A stretch of DNA of 64,000 nucleotides from Lepeophtheirus salmonis (Eukaryota; Arthropoda; Copepoda; Siphonostomatoida; Caligidae), in assembly GCF_016086655.4 (NCBI RefSeq), contig NC_052131.2, positions 38,565,705-38,629,704 of the forward strand. Reading direction: 5' to 3'. The notes beneath the pieces are model-generated. The model was not told the origin of the DNA and made no database searches. It worked only from the letters and a program-made list of their open reading frames with translations. Both the position numbers and the translations under genes were made by a program. Positions 61,255 through 64,000 of this stretch are shown in pieces; the first letter of the stretch is position 1; each line of letters opens with the position of its first letter.

Positions 61255-61450
61255 ACTTGCCCACCCTGACAATTTGAAGAGCCTTTAAGCTGAACAGTCA
61301 TGACGCATCATCAAATCATCTGCAAGGAGCTGCTATGAGATGAAGGAAATAAACAGAAATCTCACTCTGTACCTAGTAAAAGTACAATAGACAGGAATTG
61401 CACTGATGTCAATCTTTTCCAAGTCCGACGAGAACTTAGACTTTCAGTGT
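61255..61450 (-). repeat. family C
   Basis: CCACCCTGACAATTTGAAGA, GAGCTGCTATGAGATGAAGG then AAATAAACAG, ATAGACAGGAATTGCACTGA and AGTCCGACGAGAACTTAGAC. Confidence 0.55.
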
Positions 61451-61563
61451 TGTTCTCCGACTTACATAACACACTAGTTATTACATTATACTTTGATGTT
61501 CTTAGGGTCGGTGCTAGGATTTGTCCTTTTTGGTATTTTCTGATTTTGCTAATGTTATTATTA

Positions 61564-61567
<4 letters not shown>

Positions 61568-61597
<30 letters not shown>
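61568..61597 (+). repeat. poly(T) run of about 30
   Basis: An uninterrupted T tract; no retroposon body recognised on either side. Confidence 0.7.
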
Positions 61598-62099
61598 ATA
61601 AATGATTTTGTTCATTGTTGACCGAATTATGTTTTCTTTAAAAAAAAGTCGTGTTTTGGTTTTTTTTAGTCACATTTTTGTGTCTTTGTCAATATTTAGT
61701 TTAATGACTTTTTATCGAAAATTAATCATTCTATATATACCAAAAAAAAATATTTTTTTATAGAGAAATTATAATTTTGCAGAATTGAGCTTGAACTATA
61801 CCTTAATAGAAATTACAGAAAAAGTACTTATCATAAAAGCCATTAATTTACCTTTTAATAAATAGATTTAAATTTGATGTTTAAAAATTTGGTTTGTCTA
61901 ATCCAAATAATCTTTAAGTAGCATAATATATATTATAATACAATAGTACCTATTATTGGTATGCAGCTTGATTTTTAGGCTGCAGGATCCTCAGGCTTTC
62001 AAATATTTTTTGGACCCTCTGTTCTTACAAAAAACAAAAATGTTTCTCTCCACTCCAGTGTCTCAAGTCTAAAACAATAAGCTAAAAACCCAAGAAAAT

Positions 62100-62440
62100 C
62101 CACCCTTTCAAATACTTTTATGTCACATCTCTAATTTTTCGCACAATTTTTCAAATAGAGAAAGAGTAACTTTGAATAAAATGATGTGATGACGACCTTT
62201 TTTTTTAAACTAACTTTAGACGTAGGGTTGAGATTCATAGGTAGGGATTCTGTCATGTCTGTGACAAGTCGTTGTATAAATTGTGGAGTTATAGAAGGCT
62301 ATATTTAAAAGCTTTACGCCACACACAAAAAAGAACTTAGAAGGTAAATTCATCAGAAGTGGAAGGTTAATGGGCAGTTTTGTGTAATAAACTTTTCAGT
62401 TCCAATAAAATACATTGAATTATTCGTAATATTTATTTGA
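62100..62440 (+). repeat. family F repeat, copy 2
   Basis: AGAAAGAGTAACTTTGAATA, TCTGTCATGTCTGTGACAAG, AAAAAAGAACTTAGAAGG and CCAATAAAATACATTGAATT, in the order of copy 1 and about 80% alike. It is followed by family B copy 6. Confidence 0.6.
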
Positions 62441-62553
62441 TAATTAGGTATCAAGGCATTGAAATAATGTATAATTGAATTTCTTATCAAAAAAATTTGT
62501 AGTTGTCAAATAAGATCAAATGTATTTCTATGTAAGAGTCATCTACCTATAAT

Positions 62554-62903
62554 TAGTAATGTTTCGGTCCTAAATTCTTTGGTGCGATTCAGGCTTAGGA
62601 TTGATCTTAAAGATTCTCTTAATTTCTCTTAATAATTTTGATAGTGGATTAAGCCAAAGTTCAGATATGCGTTAAGAACTTTGCACAAATCTCCCAAAAA
62701 TATTTTTGTTTTCATTAAAAGACAACATAATACGAATTATTACTATTTTTACCTAATAATAATAATTTATTCTATGGGGTTGTAACTGAATGATCAAAAA
62801 TGCCCCTGGATGACGTCAGGAGGGATAGATTTTACCTTATTTAAGGAAGAACAAGTAGGACTGGACTGGACCGTAGTCCTAGATAAGAACCAACACAACA
62901 CTA
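62554..62903. mobile_element. family B MITE, copy 6
   Basis: Ends TAGTAATGTTTCGGTCCTAA and AACCAACACAACACTA. GGACTGGACTGGACCGTAGT is present near the right end and GGATGACGTCAGG in the middle. 350 bp, with an AT-rich filler like copy 1. Confidence 0.65.
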
Positions 62904-63472
62904 CCTATACTAACGTGTTAGAGATTAATTATGGCTACCCTCTATTGAAAGGATCTTATAAGAATCTAGTTAAATGATGGGCTTACATATAAATCATATA
63001 TGCGGTCCGTTAACACACAAAAAAACCAGGAAGTTCCCAATAAAGTACATTTCACTTCATAGAATTCAAAGATATTACGTATAAACGGCCAAGTATTCAA
63101 TAGATGTTTTACTTTGGTCAATTATAATGGGTTGTGTATTCAAATTTCTAGTGATGGGTGGAGATCCTCAGATATTATGCTAGTTAGAGTCTACATTTGA
63201 TTATGAGGTTTTTTTTTTTTTTTTAATATACACATAATTTGGCTCCGATATCACCTTTAAAATATACAAGAATCGACCATATTCTCTAATTTTAATTCAA
63301 TTACGCCCTGATATTTCATTAGAATATTTCGATCCATTATGGGCAATGAATTAAAACTTTTGGGCTGGTATGAGATAGAATCCATGAATGTCAACTACCA
63401 GTTAAGAGTTTTTATTGGATTTATGTGACTTGAATTGCCTTTGATAGAATCTATCAAATACCTCTTGTTTAA

Positions 63473-63908
63473 CCCTTTACCGCTTGGATGTACTTCAAAG
63501 TCTCCTTTTAAAAATAAACAGGTATAGTATTAATCTCTTCTACCTAATTGTGATAAAAGGTGATCAATATAAGAAATATGTTTATTTGTCCATATAAGAA
63601 ATATATTTTTGAAGGAAATTATATATATTTTTAGACTATATTTACATTTTTTTTATGAATTTCTAGTGTTATTATTTATAGTCATTCACCCGAATGTACT
63701 TTCAAAGCCTTGGTACATAGATATAAATATTTACTTTTTTTAAATAATGTGACTAGTGGATCTCAAAGTCATCTTAAGATATTTTTGCCACTAAAAAATA
63801 TTTTTTAGTTTTTTTTTTCATTTATATTATATCCTGATGCCTCTACAAGCTTATACAAATAAGAATTTTCCTTTTTAATTAATTAGATAAAATTCAGGCG
63901 GTTAAGGG
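63473..63908. mobile_element. piggyBac-like MITE, 436 bp
   Basis: Begins CCCTTTACCGCTTGGATGTA and ends CAGGCGGTTAAGGG (reverse complement CCCTTAACCGCCTG). It is flanked by TTAA at 63469-63472 and 63909-63912. TTAA targets plus CCC...GGG ends are diagnostic of the piggyBac superfamily. The interior has three variants of a '(G)TACTTTCAAAGYC' word (63488, 63697, 63756) and no reading frame. Confidence 0.8.
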
Positions 63909-64000
63909 TTAACTGTGACCGGGATTTTCTGGGACGTTTTAATGCTATTTGCAGCGGCTCCAAAGATTTAATTTAAATATTGTACTAATAGAAATATATG

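Noticed and set aside
1..64000. CRISPR arrays, rRNA genes, bacterial operons or viral genes
   Set aside because: No evenly spaced identical repeats with unique spacers, no rRNA-like segments, and no viral coding sequence were seen; the regular units present belong to family A.

Overview
This is an AT-rich (roughly 70%), intron- and repeat-dominated animal nuclear sequence. There are no bacterial operons, ribosome binding sites or dense ORFs, and most open frames are short chance frames in A/T runs. Several relics are typical of arthropod genomes: DD34D mariner, other Tc1/mariner, hAT, piggyBac-type and Helitron ends, and a tRNA-headed SINE. The style of the mariner peptides and the repeat-heavy, AT-rich background suggest a crustacean, most likely a caligid copepod (sea louse). 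That assignment is inference.

One protein-coding gene can be reconstructed, on the minus strand. Exon 1 (40420 down to 40090) and exon 2 (4533 down to 4316) join in phase across a single intron of about 35.6 kb (40089-4534, GT..AG). Together they encode a 182-residue secreted, probably GPI-anchored Ly6/uPAR three-finger protein (quiver/sleepless-like superfamily) with ten cysteines ending in CTC...C-N. Most of the window is therefore the intron of this gene (4.5-40.1 kb), its 3' side (1-4.3 kb) and its 5' flank (40.4-64 kb). A degraded sulfotransferase-like reading frame lies 2.4 kb upstream of exon 1 on the same strand (43154-42846).

The rest is an archive of mobile DNA. Elements with good boundaries are: a 701-bp internally deleted mariner with near-perfect inverted repeats (49016-49716); a 426-bp deleted mariner (54651-55076); a piggyBac-like MITE with perfect TTAA duplications (63473-63908); a hAT MITE with a perfect 8-bp duplication (59614-59900); and a second hAT MITE with a 7/8 duplication (7813-8120). 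A decayed full-length-scale mariner lies at 26.2-27.2 kb, a hAT transposase C-terminus relic at 20.8-21.1 kb, and a Helitron 3' end at 58.8 kb.

I named the families that I could not assign by letter. Family A is an A/T-periodic element with CAGGGGCGTCYGCAGG ends and about 13 copies. Family B is a TAGTGTTGTGTCRGTCC MITE with 6 copies. Family C is a dispersed repeat with about 12 copies. Family D is a TAGTGTTGAGACTCGG element. Families E, F and G are low-copy repeats. The most unusual structural observation is an inverted pair (about 31.36-31.60 kb and 37.28-37.52 kb) with 185 consecutive identical bases, embedded in much more diverged flanking copies, inside the giant intron.

All family calls are from reading the sequence and recalled motifs. 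No search was run.
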